Below, in pieces: positions 27,908 to 37,446 of a DNA stretch of 47,758 nt. Each line of letters opens with the position of its first letter. Position 1 is the stretch's first letter. The notes beneath the pieces were generated by a model. It made no database searches, had not been told where the DNA came from, and worked only from the letters and a program-made list of their open reading frames with translations. The position numbers were made by a program, and so were the translations under genes. Origin of the DNA: Mesorhizobium sp. SARCC-RB16n (GTDB lineage Bacteria > Pseudomonadota > Alphaproteobacteria > Rhizobiales > Rhizobiaceae); the NCBI RefSeq assembly GCF_008520305.1, contig NZ_ML703258.1:240576-288333 (forward strand), in the 5' to 3' direction.

Positions 27908-29266
27908 ATGTCCAGAAAGATCAGACTTGGCGCATTCCTGCCCGGCGGCGGACAGCATATCGCCGCGTGGCGCCATCCCCACGCGCCGGCCGACGGAGCG
28001 ACCAATTTCGAGTTCCACAAGCAACTCGCGTTGACCGCCGAGCGCGGCCTGTTCGACGCCTATTTCCTCGCCGACAATCTGACCGTCGGCCTCGGCGCCC
28101 GCGAAGGCGGCAACGCCAAGATCGCCGGTTTCGAGCCGGTGACGCTGTTTGCCGCGCTGGCACCGCTGACCACGTATCTCGGCTTCATCGCCACGGCGTC
28201 CACCACCTATGAAGAGCCCTATACCCTCGCCCGCAAATTCGCCTCGCTCGACCTAATTTCGAACGGCCGGGCCGGCTGGAACGTCGTGACCTCGGCCGGC
28301 GACGAGACCGCCCAGAATTTCAATCGCGACCTCCAGCCCAACCACGCCGACCGCTATGCACGGGCGCACGAGCATGTCGAGACCGTCAAGGCGCTGTGGG
28401 ACAGCTGGGAGGATGACGCCTTCATCCGCGACAAGCAGTCGGGCCGCTTCTACGACAAGGACAAGCTGCACGACATCGATCACAAGGGCGCGCATTTTAG
28501 CGTCAAGGGTCCGCTCAACGTGCCGCGCCCGGTGCAGGGCCACCCGGTGGTGGTGCAGGCCGGACAATCCGAGGACGGCCGCGGGCTTGCCGCGCATTCG
28601 GCCGAGGTGATCTTCACCGCCCATCAGAAGCTTGACACGGCGCAGGAATTCTACCGCGACATCAAGGCGCGCGTGGCGGAAGCCGGCCGCGATCCCGGTC
28701 AGGTGCTGATCATGCCGGGCGTAGCGCCCTTCGTCGGTCGCACCAAGGAAGAGGCACAGGCCAAGTACCAGCAGCTCAACGATTTGATCCTGCCCGAGGA
28801 TGGCGTCGCCCTGCTCAACGGGCTCGCCGGCCAGACGCTCGACATCAGAGGCTATCCGCTCGACGGGCCGCTGCCGCCGAGTAAGGAGACCGAGGGCATG
28901 AAGAGCCGTCAAGCACTGATCCGCCAGATCGCCGACGAGCACAATTTTACGATCCGCCAGCTTTACCAATGGGTGGCGACGGCGCGCGGCCACTACACCA
29001 TCGTCGGCACCGCCACTCAGGTCGCCGACAAGCTGGAGGAATGGTTCGCCAGCGAGGCCGCAGACGGCTTCAACATCCTGCCGCCATGGCTGCCCGGCGG
29101 GCTCGACGATTTCGTCGACCTAGTGATCCCCGAACTGCAGCGGCGCGGCCTGTTCCGCACGGTTTACGAAGGCCGGACCTTGCGCGAAAACCTCGGCCTC
29201 AGGCGGCCGGTGAACCCGTGGACCGCAGCCCGGGCCGTCCGTGCGACCGTGCTCGCCGCCGAGTGA
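27908..29266 (+). CDS. FMNH2-dependent monooxygenase, NtaA/SnaA/DszA family
   Basis: A 452-aa enzyme of the bacterial-luciferase-like (LLM) class, subgroup NtaA/SnaA/SoxA. Family marks are KIRLGAFLPGGGQHIAAWRH, FDAYFLADNLTV, EPYTLARKFASLDLISNGRA followed by GWNVVTSAGDE (the flavin phosphate site), QAGQSEDGRGLAA and, near the end, GFNILPPWLPGGLDDFVDLV. Members oxidise diverse substrates with reduced FMN, including sulfur compounds (DszA on sulfones, DmoA on dimethylsulfide) and chelators. The neighbouring FMN reductase and sulfonate-type transporter argue for C-S bond cleavage here. It differs from the shorter SsuD-type sulfonate monooxygenases. The AGAGGAAC-ATG context supports the start. Confidence 0.9.
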   Translation: MSRKIRLGAFLPGGGQHIAAWRHPHAPADGATNFEFHKQLALTAERGLFDAYFLADNLTVGLGAREGGNAKIAGFEPVTLFAALAPLTTYLGFIATASTTYEEPYTLARKFASLDLISNGRAGWNVVTSAGDETAQNFNRDLQPNHADRYARAHEHVETVKALWDSWEDDAFIRDKQSGRFYDKDKLHDIDHKGAHFSVKGPLNVPRPVQGHPVVVQAGQSEDGRGLAAHSAEVIFTAHQKLDTAQEFYRDIKARVAEAGRDPGQVLIMPGVAPFVGRTKEEAQAKYQQLNDLILPEDGVALLNGLAGQTLDIRGYPLDGPLPPSKETEGMKSRQALIRQIADEHNFTIRQLYQWVATARGHYTIVGTATQVADKLEEWFASEAADGFNILPPWLPGGLDDFVDLVIPELQRRGLFRTVYEGRTLRENLGLRRPVNPWTAARAVRATVLAAE

Positions 29267-29289
29267 TCCTTGAAACGAAAGGCATTGCC

Positions 29290-30153
29290 ATGACTTTGCA
29301 GCACATGGAGCGGCCGGTTGGCATCGGCACGCATGAGGGCACGGAGAGGGTTGGTGCGGGAGGGCTTGGCATGGACTTCCAGCGGCTCACTGTCCGGACC
29401 ACGGTACGCATCATCTCGCGCTATGGCGTGCTTCTTGGCTTCCTGGCGCTGTGGCAGGCGGCGGCGAGCAGCGGTTGGGTGAATGCCGCCGTGCTGCCGC
29501 CGGTCGACATGATCGTCGCGGCACTCTGGAAAGGTCTCGCCGGCGGCAGTTTGCTCGGCGACATCGCCATAAGCCTTCAGCGCGCGGGCCTCGCCTTCGC
29601 TGCGGCGGTCATAGTCGCCATTCCGCTCGGGCTGATGATTGGCCAGGTCCGCGCCGTCGAAACGGCGCTCGATCCGATCCTGCAGCTGTTCCGCCAGACC
29701 TCGGCGCTGGCGCTCTACCCGGTGTTCATCCTGCTTATGGGTCTGGGCGAGGCCTCCAAGGTATTCGTCATCTTCTGGGCGACGCTGTTTCCGCTGCTGC
29801 TCAACACGATCAGCGGCGTCAAGGAGGTCGATCCGAAGCTGCTGGAGATGGCGCGTGTCTATGGCGCGCGCCGGCTGACGGTGTTTCGCCGCGTCGTGCT
29901 GCCGGGCGCGGTCCCTTCGATCTTCGTCGGCCTAAGGTTAGGGGCCACCACGGCGCTGTTGCTCTTGATCGCTTCGGAGATGATCGGCGCCAACAAGGGC
30001 ATCGGCTTCCAGGTGATGAACGCGCAGTACAATTTCCAGATCCCGCTGATGTTCGCGGCGATCGTCATTCTGGCGGCGCTCGGCCTGATCGCCAACCAGG
30101 TGCTGGTCAGCCTACAGCGGCGGCTCTGCCGCTGGAATGATCCCGCCAGCTAA
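29290..30153 (+). CDS. ABC transporter permease, SsuC/TauC type
   Basis: A 287-aa inner-membrane permease of the nitrate/sulfonate/taurine importer family. After about 35 soluble residues there are six hydrophobic segments. The EAA loop that contacts the ATPase reads EVDPKLLEMARVYGARRLTV followed by FRRVVLPGAVPSIFVGLR, typical of SsuC. The ATG at 29290 lies 23 bases after the monooxygenase stop and is preceded by AAACGAAAGG, a weak SD. The longer frame starting at 28969 overlaps the previous gene and is a shadow. It works with the binding protein at 30199 and the ATPase at 31203. Confidence 0.92.
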   Translation: MTLQHMERPVGIGTHEGTERVGAGGLGMDFQRLTVRTTVRIISRYGVLLGFLALWQAAASSGWVNAAVLPPVDMIVAALWKGLAGGSLLGDIAISLQRAGLAFAAAVIVAIPLGLMIGQVRAVETALDPILQLFRQTSALALYPVFILLMGLGEASKVFVIFWATLFPLLLNTISGVKEVDPKLLEMARVYGARRLTVFRRVVLPGAVPSIFVGLRLGATTALLLLIASEMIGANKGIGFQVMNAQYNFQIPLMFAAIVILAALGLIANQVLVSLQRRLCRWNDPAS

Positions 30154-30198
30154 ACAGCCTTCCGTTCACCTCATTTCAAACAATGAAAGACCCGGATC

Positions 30199-31194
30199 AT
30201 GACCATCACCCGCCGTACGCTTCTTCTTCGCGCCCCGCTCGCCGCCGGCATCATCGCTGCCGGACTGCCATCGATTGCGCGGTCGCAAGCCGCTTCCGTC
30301 AAAATCCGCTATCTCGCCAGCCGCGGCGGCATCTCCCCGCACGAGCTTGCCGACGAACTTGGTTACTTCAAAGGCCTCGGCATCGAGCTCGAGAATGTCG
30401 GCTATGTCGGCGGCGGGCCTGAGTCGCTGTTTGCGCTCGCCTCCGGCAGCGTCGACCTCGGTTCAGCCGCGACACCCGCGGTGATCAACTCGATTGCCGG
30501 CGGCAACGACTTTGCCGCCGCCTATCCGAGCAACGGCATCAACAAGGACGTAAAAAGCGTCTTCTATGTGCTCGACGACAGCCCGATCAAATCGATCGCC
30601 GACATCGCCGGCAAGACGATCTCGGTCAACACGCTGGGCGCCCACCTCGACTATACGGTGCGCGAGGCGCTGCACAGCGTCGGGCTTCCGCCGGATGCGG
30701 CCAAGCTGGTCGTGGTGCCGGGACCGCAGCTCGAACAGACCTTGCGCTCCAACCAGGTTGACATTGCCGGGCTCGGGTACTGGCAGGCGACCTTTGCCGG
30801 CTCGCTGGTTGCCAATGGTGGTGTGCGCGGCGTTTTCAACGACACAGATGTGCTGGGTGAAATCGCCGGCGGCTTCGTTGTGCTGCGGCGCGACTTCATC
30901 GCCGCCAACCCGGACGCCGCCCGCAATTTCGTCCAACAATCGGCGCGTGCGTCGGACTGGTCGCGGCAGAATCCCGACGAAGCGCGCAAGCTGCTTGCCG
31001 ATATCCTCAACAGGCGCGGCGAGAATGGCGATCTGGCGCGCTACTGGACGGGCTTCGGCCTCCGCGGAAAGGCTGCCGTAACCGACCGCGACGTCGACTT
31101 CTGGGTGAGAATTTTGGAGCGCGACGGCCGTTTGCAAAAGGGCAGGCTCAAGGCCGCCGATATTCTGTATCGGCCCAGCGAAACCAAGAGCTGA
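30199..31194 (+). CDS. ABC transporter substrate-binding protein, SsuA type
   Basis: A 331-aa periplasmic protein of the NMT1/SsuA family for sulfonate-like ligands. The N-terminus MTITRRTLLLRAPLAAGIIA has a twin-arginine-like pair (RRTLLLR) ahead of the hydrophobic core, so Tat export is possible; the cleavage site is near ARSQA. The mature protein begins KIRYLASRGGISPHELADEL and has the hinge pieces LASGSVDLGSAATPAVINSI and KTISVNTLGAHLDYTVREAL typical of the fold. The ligand-contacting residues cannot be named, so the substrate within the sulfonate/sulfate-ester class stays open. It is the fifth gene of the operon. Confidence 0.9.
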   Translation: MTITRRTLLLRAPLAAGIIAAGLPSIARSQAASVKIRYLASRGGISPHELADELGYFKGLGIELENVGYVGGGPESLFALASGSVDLGSAATPAVINSIAGGNDFAAAYPSNGINKDVKSVFYVLDDSPIKSIADIAGKTISVNTLGAHLDYTVREALHSVGLPPDAAKLVVVPGPQLEQTLRSNQVDIAGLGYWQATFAGSLVANGGVRGVFNDTDVLGEIAGGFVVLRRDFIAANPDAARNFVQQSARASDWSRQNPDEARKLLADILNRRGENGDLARYWTGFGLRGKAAVTDRDVDFWVRILERDGRLQKGRLKAADILYRPSETKS

Positions 31195-31202
31195 GGGCCG
31201 AG

Positions 31203-31973
31203 ATGAGCGTGACCAGCATCACTCGTGGCGGAGAGGTCTCGATCCGTGACCTCTCCAAATCCTTCAGCCTTGGCGGGCGCCAGCTTGCTGTGCTGAGGAC
31301 GCTCAACCTCGACATCCGCCCCGGCGAATGCCTGGTCATCGTTGGCGCCAGCGGATCGGGCAAGACGACGCTGCTGCGTATCCTGGCCGGGCTGGAGGCC
31401 GCCGACGGCGGCACTGTTTCGATCGACGGCAGAAAGGTCGAGGGCGTCGGCACAGAGCGGGCGGTGATCTTTCAGGAACCGCGCCTGCTGCCCTGGCTTA
31501 GCGTGCTCGGCAATGTCGCCTTCGGCCTCGAAGTGCGCGGCGTGCCGAAGCAAGAAGCCGAGAAACGGGCGCGCTTCAACATCGCTCTGGTCGGCCTTGC
31601 CGAATTCGCCGACGCCTGGCCGCGGCAGCTTTCGGGCGGCATGGCGCAGCGCGTCGGCATCGCCCGCGCCCTGACGGTGCAGCCCGAGATCCTGCTGCTC
31701 GACGAGCCGCTCGGGGCTCTCGACGCCATGACCAAGATTTCCATGCAGGAGGAACTGGCGCGCATCTGGAGTGAGGACAACGTCACCATGGTGATGGTCA
31801 CCCATGATCTGGAAGAGGCTATCTATCTTGCGAATCGGGTTCTGGTTCTGCCGAAGGAAAAGAACGGCGCCGTCCGGCTGGTAGACATTGACCTGCCCCG
31901 CCCTCGTGACCGCAGCGAAAGCCGCTTCGTGCGCTATCGCGAGCAGCTTCTGCGCGAGTTCGGTCTGACTTGA
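31203..31973 (+). CDS. ABC transporter ATPase, SsuB/TauB type
   Basis: A 256-aa ATP-binding subunit. Walker A is GASGSGKTTLLRILAGL, the Q-loop is VIFQEPRLLPWLSV, the signature is LSGGMAQRVGIARAL, Walker B is ILLLDEPLGALD and the switch His is in VTHDLEEAIYLANRV. PRLLPWLSV is characteristic of the sulfonate/nitrate/taurine group. It starts 8 bases after the binding-protein stop and completes the importer and the operon. No terminator was found after it. Confidence 0.93.
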   Translation: MSVTSITRGGEVSIRDLSKSFSLGGRQLAVLRTLNLDIRPGECLVIVGASGSGKTTLLRILAGLEAADGGTVSIDGRKVEGVGTERAVIFQEPRLLPWLSVLGNVAFGLEVRGVPKQEAEKRARFNIALVGLAEFADAWPRQLSGGMAQRVGIARALTVQPEILLLDEPLGALDAMTKISMQEELARIWSEDNVTMVMVTHDLEEAIYLANRVLVLPKEKNGAVRLVDIDLPRPRDRSESRFVRYREQLLREFGLT

Positions 31974-31974
31974 A

Positions 31975-32207
31975 ATGCGAGAAGAGAATGTTGGACTTGG
32001 CGGCCCGTGCTTTTGGGGTCAGGACAAGAGCTGTTCAAAATCTTGCGCTAAGGACGAACGGATCGGCGGAGCGGATGAAAGAACACGGCTTCAAGGAAAC
32101 GAAGGCCAGCATTGCCAACAAACTGGCGGGGCACGCATCCCACGGCATTTTTTCTTGCCGCCCTAGCTGCAATCGGATGTAAGACGGTTAGACTAGAGGA
32201 TATCTAG
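31975..32207 (+). pseudogene. DUF6471-type small protein, frameshifted
   Basis: The middle reads RMKEHGFKETKASIANKLA in one frame. Then, after a small deletion near 32125, RGTHPTAFFLAALAAIGCKT and VRLEDI continue in another frame to a stop. The joined reading, (L)---HG-EETEASIANKLARGTFPA-FFLAALAAIG, is that of the small DUF6471 helix-turn-helix-like proteins common in Rhizobiales. The N-terminal part is also out of frame. The gene is broken in at least one place. Confidence 0.55.
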
Positions 32208-32230
32208 CGGCTTTTTTACATTCGGGGGAC

Positions 32231-33094
32231 GTGGTGCGGGTATGGTTACGCCGGATAACTGCTTTGGTGCTGTTTTGGAGCTATGTTTGGCTCGTCGCGC
32301 TAAGTGTTGGACCCCTATTCCATCCCCTTGTTCAAGAACATGGCCAAGGGAATGCCCAATACGATCAAGCCAACGGCGGAAGCGACCTTAAGGAGCCACT
32401 CGGCGAAACCTTCTGGGTACGGTTGACGACTGACCCGGTTGCCTTCTTTACGGCAGTCCTTGCCGCATTCACCATTGTTCTTGGTGGATCCACTATTCTT
32501 CTCTGGTGGGAAACTAGAAAAGGAGGCGAGATAAACCGCCGGCTGGCCGCCGCCTCCGAATTGAGCGCAAGGGCGGCGATAGGCATTGAACTGCCTATAA
32601 TCCGCGCATACCTCCCGAATTTGAACGCGGTCGATGGTCCAGTTCCCCCGATTGGCCCTGTGGCTTCCATAACTCTGACCCTCAGCCCATCGGCCTTTTG
32701 CTATGTCCCGGAGGTTAAGTTCCAGAACTTCGGCAGGACTAATGCTTTTCTCGATAGCCTTAGGATCGGATGGGAGGTTTGCCGCAATTTGCCCAGTGAG
32801 CCGCTTTATAGGTTCACAATTGTGCCGCGAGGCTTGCCAATCTGTTTGCCGGGAGAGCCCGAGGAATCGGTAGACACCCCCACGCACACGATTGTTCTGA
32901 CCAATGATCAAATCGACGCGATTGACGCTAGGGAGGTGTTCCTGTGGTTCTTCGCCGAATACCGCTACGCTGACTTTTTGGGCAACAACCACGCCGCTAG
33001 ATTCTGCTGGCAATGGGCGTGTCCAGATGGCGTTGGCGATCATTATCTCGCTGCCGTAGGCAACCCTCCCAAAGGGTACACCCGTCACACATAG
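32231..33094 (+). CDS. Membrane-anchored hypothetical protein
   Basis: A 287-aa protein of no recognised family. Residues about 8-28 ([20 protein letters not shown]) and 75-98 ([20 protein letters not shown]) are hydrophobic and should cross the membrane, with a basic or polar stretch between. The long C-terminal part (residues 100-287) is soluble and holds [20 protein letters not shown], a pattern of beta strands seen in uncharacterised rhizobial proteins with two N-terminal membrane helices. A GTG/ATG choice exists: the frame opens at GTG 32231 and an ATG follows within a few codons on another frame. The opposite-strand frame (32315-33124) is a shadow. Function unknown. Confidence 0.6.
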
Positions 33095-33208
33095 AAGCCA
33101 CACGACTAGAGCAACGGTCCTCATGCCAGCACCCCGCCAGCATGTGGGTCTAGCCCGCTCGCCGCGCTCGTGGCGTTTGTGCCATAATACCGGAACGGAT
33201 CATGAACT

Positions 33209-33735
33209 CTATGCTGCTCGACGGATTGGAATCAGAAGTCTTAGCGACCGGAATCCTTCAGCCATTTGATGTTCCGCGTCCAAAGTGTAGATGCCGGTCA
33301 GGTTGATGTGCTCCCAACTCAACGGCGAGATGTGCTTCAGCAGATGATCCGGAATCTCTCGAGGTGCACTGCGCAAATGGGCAACCGCCCGGTCTATGTA
33401 AACGTATTCCAATGGATGATCGCGCTGACGACGAGGTTCAAGCCTGATGCGCTGAACGCCTGGCTTTCGAACGACCGGTCGCGGATTTCGCCTCGCTCAT
33501 GGAAGAACACGGCACGCTTGAGCTTGTGTGCCGCCTCGCCTTTGTTGAGACCGGCTGGGCAGCGCCGGCGCAATGCCGGACTTGAGAAATCGATCATGAA
33601 TAGGGACCGCTCGATGCGACCGAGTTCCCGCAGCGCCCTGGCGAGTTGGCTCTCCTTTGGCGATGCCGAGAGCTTCTTCAGGACGGTCGACGGCACGACG
33701 GATGGTATCGTGATCGATACTGCCAGGTGAAGCGC
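33209..33735 (-). mobile_element. Tn3-family transposase C-terminal fragment
   Basis: On the minus strand, [80 protein letters not shown] and [10 protein letters not shown] are followed, after one frame change near 33405, by [11 protein letters not shown] and HLLKHISPLSWEHINLTGIY. This is the C-terminal sixth of a Tn3-type transposase, with the natural end present. About 800 residues and the terminal repeats are missing. Its left edge cuts into a rutC-like gene at about 33736. Confidence 0.85.
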
Positions 33736-33736
33736 T

Positions 33737-34020
33737 GACGGCCTGATAGTTTGCCCAGTCGGTCATGAAGTTGTGGTTCATCGTGACGTCTTTCATGGTG
33801 CCGCTAGCGGCCTCGATCACCGATTTGAGGTTTCAAGCACGTGGCGGGTCTGAGCACCCGCATCGCCTACATGCACGACATTGTTGTCTTTGTCGAAGGG
33901 CAGCGTGCCCGACACATAGACCACCCCATCGGCAAGAGTACCTGGGGAATATGGTGCGACAGGTTTGCTGCTGCCGCCGGCAGTACAACAGGCTTTTGGT
34001 TCTCCTGTTTCGCAGTTGAA
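33737..34020 (-). pseudogene. RutC/RidA-family gene, frameshifted and truncated
   Basis: The minus strand reads [40 protein letters not shown] and QTRHVLET. After a frame change it continues [20 protein letters not shown] and WANYQAV, and is then cut by the Tn3 fragment. This is the first two thirds of RutC, the RidA-fold deaminase-like enzyme of the Rut uracil-degradation pathway. The N-terminal codons before SSKP are also out of frame. No other rut genes are nearby. Confidence 0.82.
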
Positions 34021-34118
34021 GATTTGGATGAGAGCGGTTTGAGAAATTGGCCACAGCAATCGTAGGGATCGCCTACCGGGTACAGTTCGGCACGAGGTGG
34101 CAGGTCGCGCTTCCGGCA

Positions 34119-35117
34119 CTACAGCCCGTCAGGGATGAGGATGACCGAACCATGTGTCCGGCGCGCCTCCATGTCCTCGTGCGCTTTGACCGCATCGCTC
34201 AGTTTGTACTTCGAGGCGTTCGGTGCCTTGACGATGCCAGCTTCGATAGCGCTGAAGAGATTCCTGGCAGCCGCCTCATATTCGCTGCGGTCTGCCGTAT
34301 AGTGCGCGATGGATGGACGGGTAACGAACAGCGACCCCTTTCCACCCAGTGACGCAACGCTAAGGGGATCAACCGGACCAGAGGCCTCGCCGAAGCTGAC
34401 AAGCGTGCCGCGGGGACGGAGGCAATCTAGGGACTTGGCGAACGTATCGGCGCCGACGGAGTCGTAGACGACGCGCACGCCCTTACCGCCTGTGATCTGC
34501 GCGACCCGCGCTTTGAAATCCTCCTTCGCGTAGACGATCGCGTAATCGCACCCATTCGCGCGTGCGATCTCGGCCTTATCTTCCGAACCGACGGTGCCGA
34601 TCACGGTTGCGCCGATATGCTTCAGCCACTGGCAAGCAATCGAGCCAACCCCGCCTGCCGCCGCGTGGAACAGCACTATGTCGCCTTTCGCCACAGACAC
34701 ACAGCGATGGATCAGATACTCGACAGTCAGCCCCTTCAAGACCAGCGCCGCAACCACGGTGCTATCCAAACCGTCGGGCACCGCTAGGGCGCGAGCGGCG
34801 GGCAAATTGCGGAAAGTAGCATAGGCGCCGGGTGGGCCGCCGACATAGGCGACACGCTGGCCCACGGCCAGGCCCGCGACGCCCTCGCCCAAAGCTGTGA
34901 TTACGCCGACGCCTTCGATCCCAAGGCCGCTTGGCAGCGTCAGCGGCGCGGCGTAGACACCCCGGCGGTGGTAGATGTCTATATAGTTCACGCCGATAGC
35001 CAAATGACGGATCTGGATCTCTCCGTCTAAGGGATCGGTGAGCGCGTGCCGCTGCCGGCTCAACACATCAGGCGCGCCAAATTGAGAGAAACGAAAGGCT
35101 TCGGTTTCGAGGGTCAC
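34119..35117 (-). CDS. NADPH:quinone oxidoreductase (zeta-crystallin type)
   Basis: A 332-aa medium-chain dehydrogenase without structural zinc, of the QOR type that reduces quinones with NADPH. Visible marks are [40 protein letters not shown], the Rossmann motif [20 protein letters not shown] (AxGGVG) and [20 protein letters not shown] followed by [20 protein letters not shown]. The best start is the GTG at 35117, just 1 base past the stop of the upstream BKACE gene, so the two are translationally linked. The frame is open further upstream only as a shadow of that gene. Substrate is not determined. Confidence 0.9.
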   Translation of the reverse strand: MTLETEAFRFSQFGAPDVLSRQRHALTDPLDGEIQIRHLAIGVNYIDIYHRRGVYAAPLTLPSGLGIEGVGVITALGEGVAGLAVGQRVAYVGGPPGAYATFRNLPAARALAVPDGLDSTVVAALVLKGLTVEYLIHRCVSVAKGDIVLFHAAAGGVGSIACQWLKHIGATVIGTVGSEDKAEIARANGCDYAIVYAKEDFKARVAQITGGKGVRVVYDSVGADTFAKSLDCLRPRGTLVSFGEASGPVDPLSVASLGGKGSLFVTRPSIAHYTADRSEYEAAARNLFSAIEAGIVKAPNASKYKLSDAVKAHEDMEARRTHGSVILIPDGL

Positions 35118-35118
35118 G

Positions 35119-35838
35119 TCAATTCGACCGGCTACGGAAGATTTCGACGACCGCGGCGGCGAGCGCCGCGTTATCGCTGGCGATCGTCCCATTCGGGAGA
35201 TCCTTTCCATCTTCAAAACCGACGCGAGTGGAATAGCCCCGTTCGCGCGCCAATTCGACGAATGGCCAGACGGTCTTGTCGAAACCACGCAGAAGAATCG
35301 GGCGCCTGATCTCGGCGCGCCTGAGCGCACCAACAATGCCCTCCTGAACATCGCGTGCAAGCCGCAGATCCTGTTCGTGATCAAGCTCGATCCGCACACG
35401 GAAAACATGATCATGATCTTCGACGCCGATGTAGCGTTCCGCGTCGGGTACCGATGCCAACCCAACCTCAATGCCGACGCCCCTCTGGCGCAGCAACTGC
35501 ATGACGGCAGGCGCATCGTTTTTAGCCAGATTCACGGAGGCATAATCCGGCACCTCAGGCCAATGGCGTATTGCATCTCGCGTTCGATCCTCATCACCCT
35601 CTATCCAGGCTCCGGTGGACACGCCAACAACGGTTCCGGGGCAGGCGCGGCGGATCGCGCGGATCGTGTCATCGACGGCGGCGAGGCTCTCCTTCTCGTC
35701 TGCTCCACGCGGATGAACGTGGAGCTCCGCGGCGCCGGCGGCGACGGCCGCATCGCGCGCCATGGCATCTATGGTAAGGGGTAGGAGTGGATGGAAAATC
35801 TTCGGCCGCCCGCCGTTGATGCAAGCTTGAACGATCAT
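35119..35838 (-). CDS. BKACE family protein (DUF849, beta-keto acid cleavage)
   Basis: A 239-aa TIM-barrel enzyme of the beta-keto acid cleavage family, which splits 3-oxo acids with acetyl-CoA (prototype: 3-keto-5-aminohexanoate cleavage enzyme, Kce). The N-terminus has CINGGRPKIFHPLLPLTIDA, followed by the zinc-binding ELHVHPRG and the substrate loop VVGVSTGAWIEG. The zinc-coordinating Glu would be in the C-terminal FDKTVWPF/VGFEDG part. It is shorter than the typical 270-310 residues. The ATG at 35838 follows a weak AG-rich SD. It is cotranscribed with the quinone oxidoreductase downstream. Substrate unknown. Confidence 0.87.
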   Translation of the reverse strand: MIVQACINGGRPKIFHPLLPLTIDAMARDAAVAAGAAELHVHPRGADEKESLAAVDDTIRAIRRACPGTVVGVSTGAWIEGDEDRTRDAIRHWPEVPDYASVNLAKNDAPAVMQLLRQRGVGIEVGLASVPDAERYIGVEDHDHVFRVRIELDHEQDLRLARDVQEGIVGALRRAEIRRPILLRGFDKTVWPFVELARERGYSTRVGFEDGKDLPNGTIASDNAALAAAVVEIFRSRSN

Positions 35839-36377
35839 GTTGAACAGACCTCTGCTTTTGTAGGAATTGTTATCTCAACCTCGTCGCCGATCGTTGCGAC
35901 GGGTCAAAGTGGAAGAGCGCGATCTCATCATATTTTTTTCGACCAGAAACCGACAGGACAAGGACCAGCATGCCAATTTCGGAAAATCGGATTTGAATTT
36001 TCCCGTCAGATCCTATCTCGTGAGGCGCTGCCATAATCTGACTGGCTTTTTCGGCGCTGTCGATAAACCATTGTGCAATTCTGTTTTGCGAAAATTGAAG
36101 GCTGCGTGGATTGGAACGACCTTAAATACGATGCCGATGGCAGCAGCAGGCGCGACCTGATCCACTCAACGCCCGATGACTTGGCCTCCACGCGAATTTT
36201 CCTAGGCGGATGCCTTTGGCCGCCTGGCTTGGGCCATGGTCTGGGCAAAGGAGATTACGGTGCTTGGCAGGCACTAGTGGAACCGCGCCACGATCTACCA
36301 GCAGCCCGGATAGATGAGGAGCCGTCATCGAGACGACCTGTTGAACGGCCGCATTCATGGCACTGCAGCAGTGAACT
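35839..36377. other. Intergenic stretch
   Basis: About 540 bases, AT-richer than the neighbours near 35900-36100. It presumably holds the promoter of the BKACE pair. Frames on either strand (36073-36381 plus, 36122-36358 minus) have no recognisable domain. Nothing else was found. Confidence 0.4.
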
Positions 36378-37331
36378 CTAAAACCAGCCCCGCCACTTGA
36401 ACCATGCCAGCGGAATGATGGCGCTGAGCGCGATCATCGCCAGCCCATAGGGATAGCCGAATGCCCAGTCATATTCAGGCATGCCCTTGAAGTTCATGCC
36501 ATAAATGCCCGCTATCAGCGTCGGTGGAATGCCGACGATCGAGACGATGGTGAGGATCTTGAAGATGTCGTTCTGGGCGATCCCGATCAGGCCGACCATG
36601 GCGTCGAGCAAGAACTGAACCTTGTCGGCCAGATGCACCTCGTAGTCGTCCAGGGAGGCCACGTCCTGTTTGAGGCCGTTCATGCGCTGCGCCATCTGTC
36701 CGGCGTTCCAGTCCGCGGTCATGCGGGATGCGAAATCGATCGCGCGTCCTAAGGCCAGTAGGACGTCGCGCTTCTCTGAAAGATGGTCTCCTAGCCTACC
36801 GACGTGACGTAGTTGGGCGCGAATGACCCGATTGGAGCGGATGGCCTTGCGGCCGCCACTGTCCGGCACGTGGAAGGCGGTCGCAGACAGGGTGCGCAAT
36901 TCTGTCGCCGACTGTTCGAGGCTGTCGGCAAGGTGGTCAACAATTTCGTCGCAGAGATCAACGAACACCTCCAGACTGGAGCTTGGGCATCCGATGGAAT
37001 CGGCGAATCGTCCTGCGACCGTATCGAAGGCCGTCGACGCCGCGAAGCGGACAGTAACCAGGCGCTCGCGAGACAGCACGAACCCTACCGGTGCGACCTG
37101 CGGTGCGTCACCTTCGACATGCGTGACCATGGGCACGCTCATGGTAAGCACGTCTTCGCGAACCTTGAGCCGGCTCGAACTTTCGATCTCGCTCAGGCTT
37201 TCACGGCTCGGCACGGCCACGCCGGTCAGCTTCTGGATCTCGGCGAATTCCGCAGGATCGGGATTGCAAAGATCCAGCCAGATCGCCTGCGCCGCCCCTG
37301 GAGCTTTAGTTTGCGGATAGGCGCTGAACAT
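36378..37331 (-). CDS. corA: CorA-family Mg2+/divalent cation channel
   Basis: A 317-aa pentameric inner-membrane channel protein. The long N-terminal cytoplasmic domain carries the coiled helices (VDLCDEIVDHLADSLEQSAT). The two C-terminal membrane helices are separated by the family's selectivity motif: YGMNFKGMPEYDWAFGYPYG, with GMN at the pore entrance. The protein ends with the basic LAWFKWRGWF. The ATG at 37331 is chosen over the TTG at 37346. Related ZntB/CorA proteins use the same motif for Zn2+ or Ni2+, so the ion is not certain. It is a single gene. Confidence 0.92.
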   Translation of the reverse strand: MFSAYPQTKAPGAAQAIWLDLCNPDPAEFAEIQKLTGVAVPSRESLSEIESSSRLKVREDVLTMSVPMVTHVEGDAPQVAPVGFVLSRERLVTVRFAASTAFDTVAGRFADSIGCPSSSLEVFVDLCDEIVDHLADSLEQSATELRTLSATAFHVPDSGGRKAIRSNRVIRAQLRHVGRLGDHLSEKRDVLLALGRAIDFASRMTADWNAGQMAQRMNGLKQDVASLDDYEVHLADKVQFLLDAMVGLIGIAQNDIFKILTIVSIVGIPPTLIAGIYGMNFKGMPEYDWAFGYPYGLAMIALSAIIPLAWFKWRGWF

Positions 37332-37446
37332 CGCGGGCGCAGCCAAAAATGGGAAAGGTTAGGCGTGCTTAGCACGCGACAGCGGCCTCGGCGAGCACAC
37401 CCGGCTTCGGCCGACCGCAATTCCACCAAGGCATCCTAGAAACTAC

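Noticed and set aside
28253-28993. 246-aa minus-strand ORF in the monooxygenase gene
   Set aside because: Pure antisense of a conserved, complete enzyme on the plus strand, with no recognisable domain.
32315-33124. 269-aa minus-strand ORF
   Set aside because: Antisense to a protein with clear N-terminal membrane helices on the plus strand; its translation has no domain or start signal.
34119-35516. 465-aa ORF for the quinone oxidoreductase
   Set aside because: The part beyond 35117 is a shadow of the BKACE gene on the same strand; the oxidoreductase starts at the GTG at 35117.
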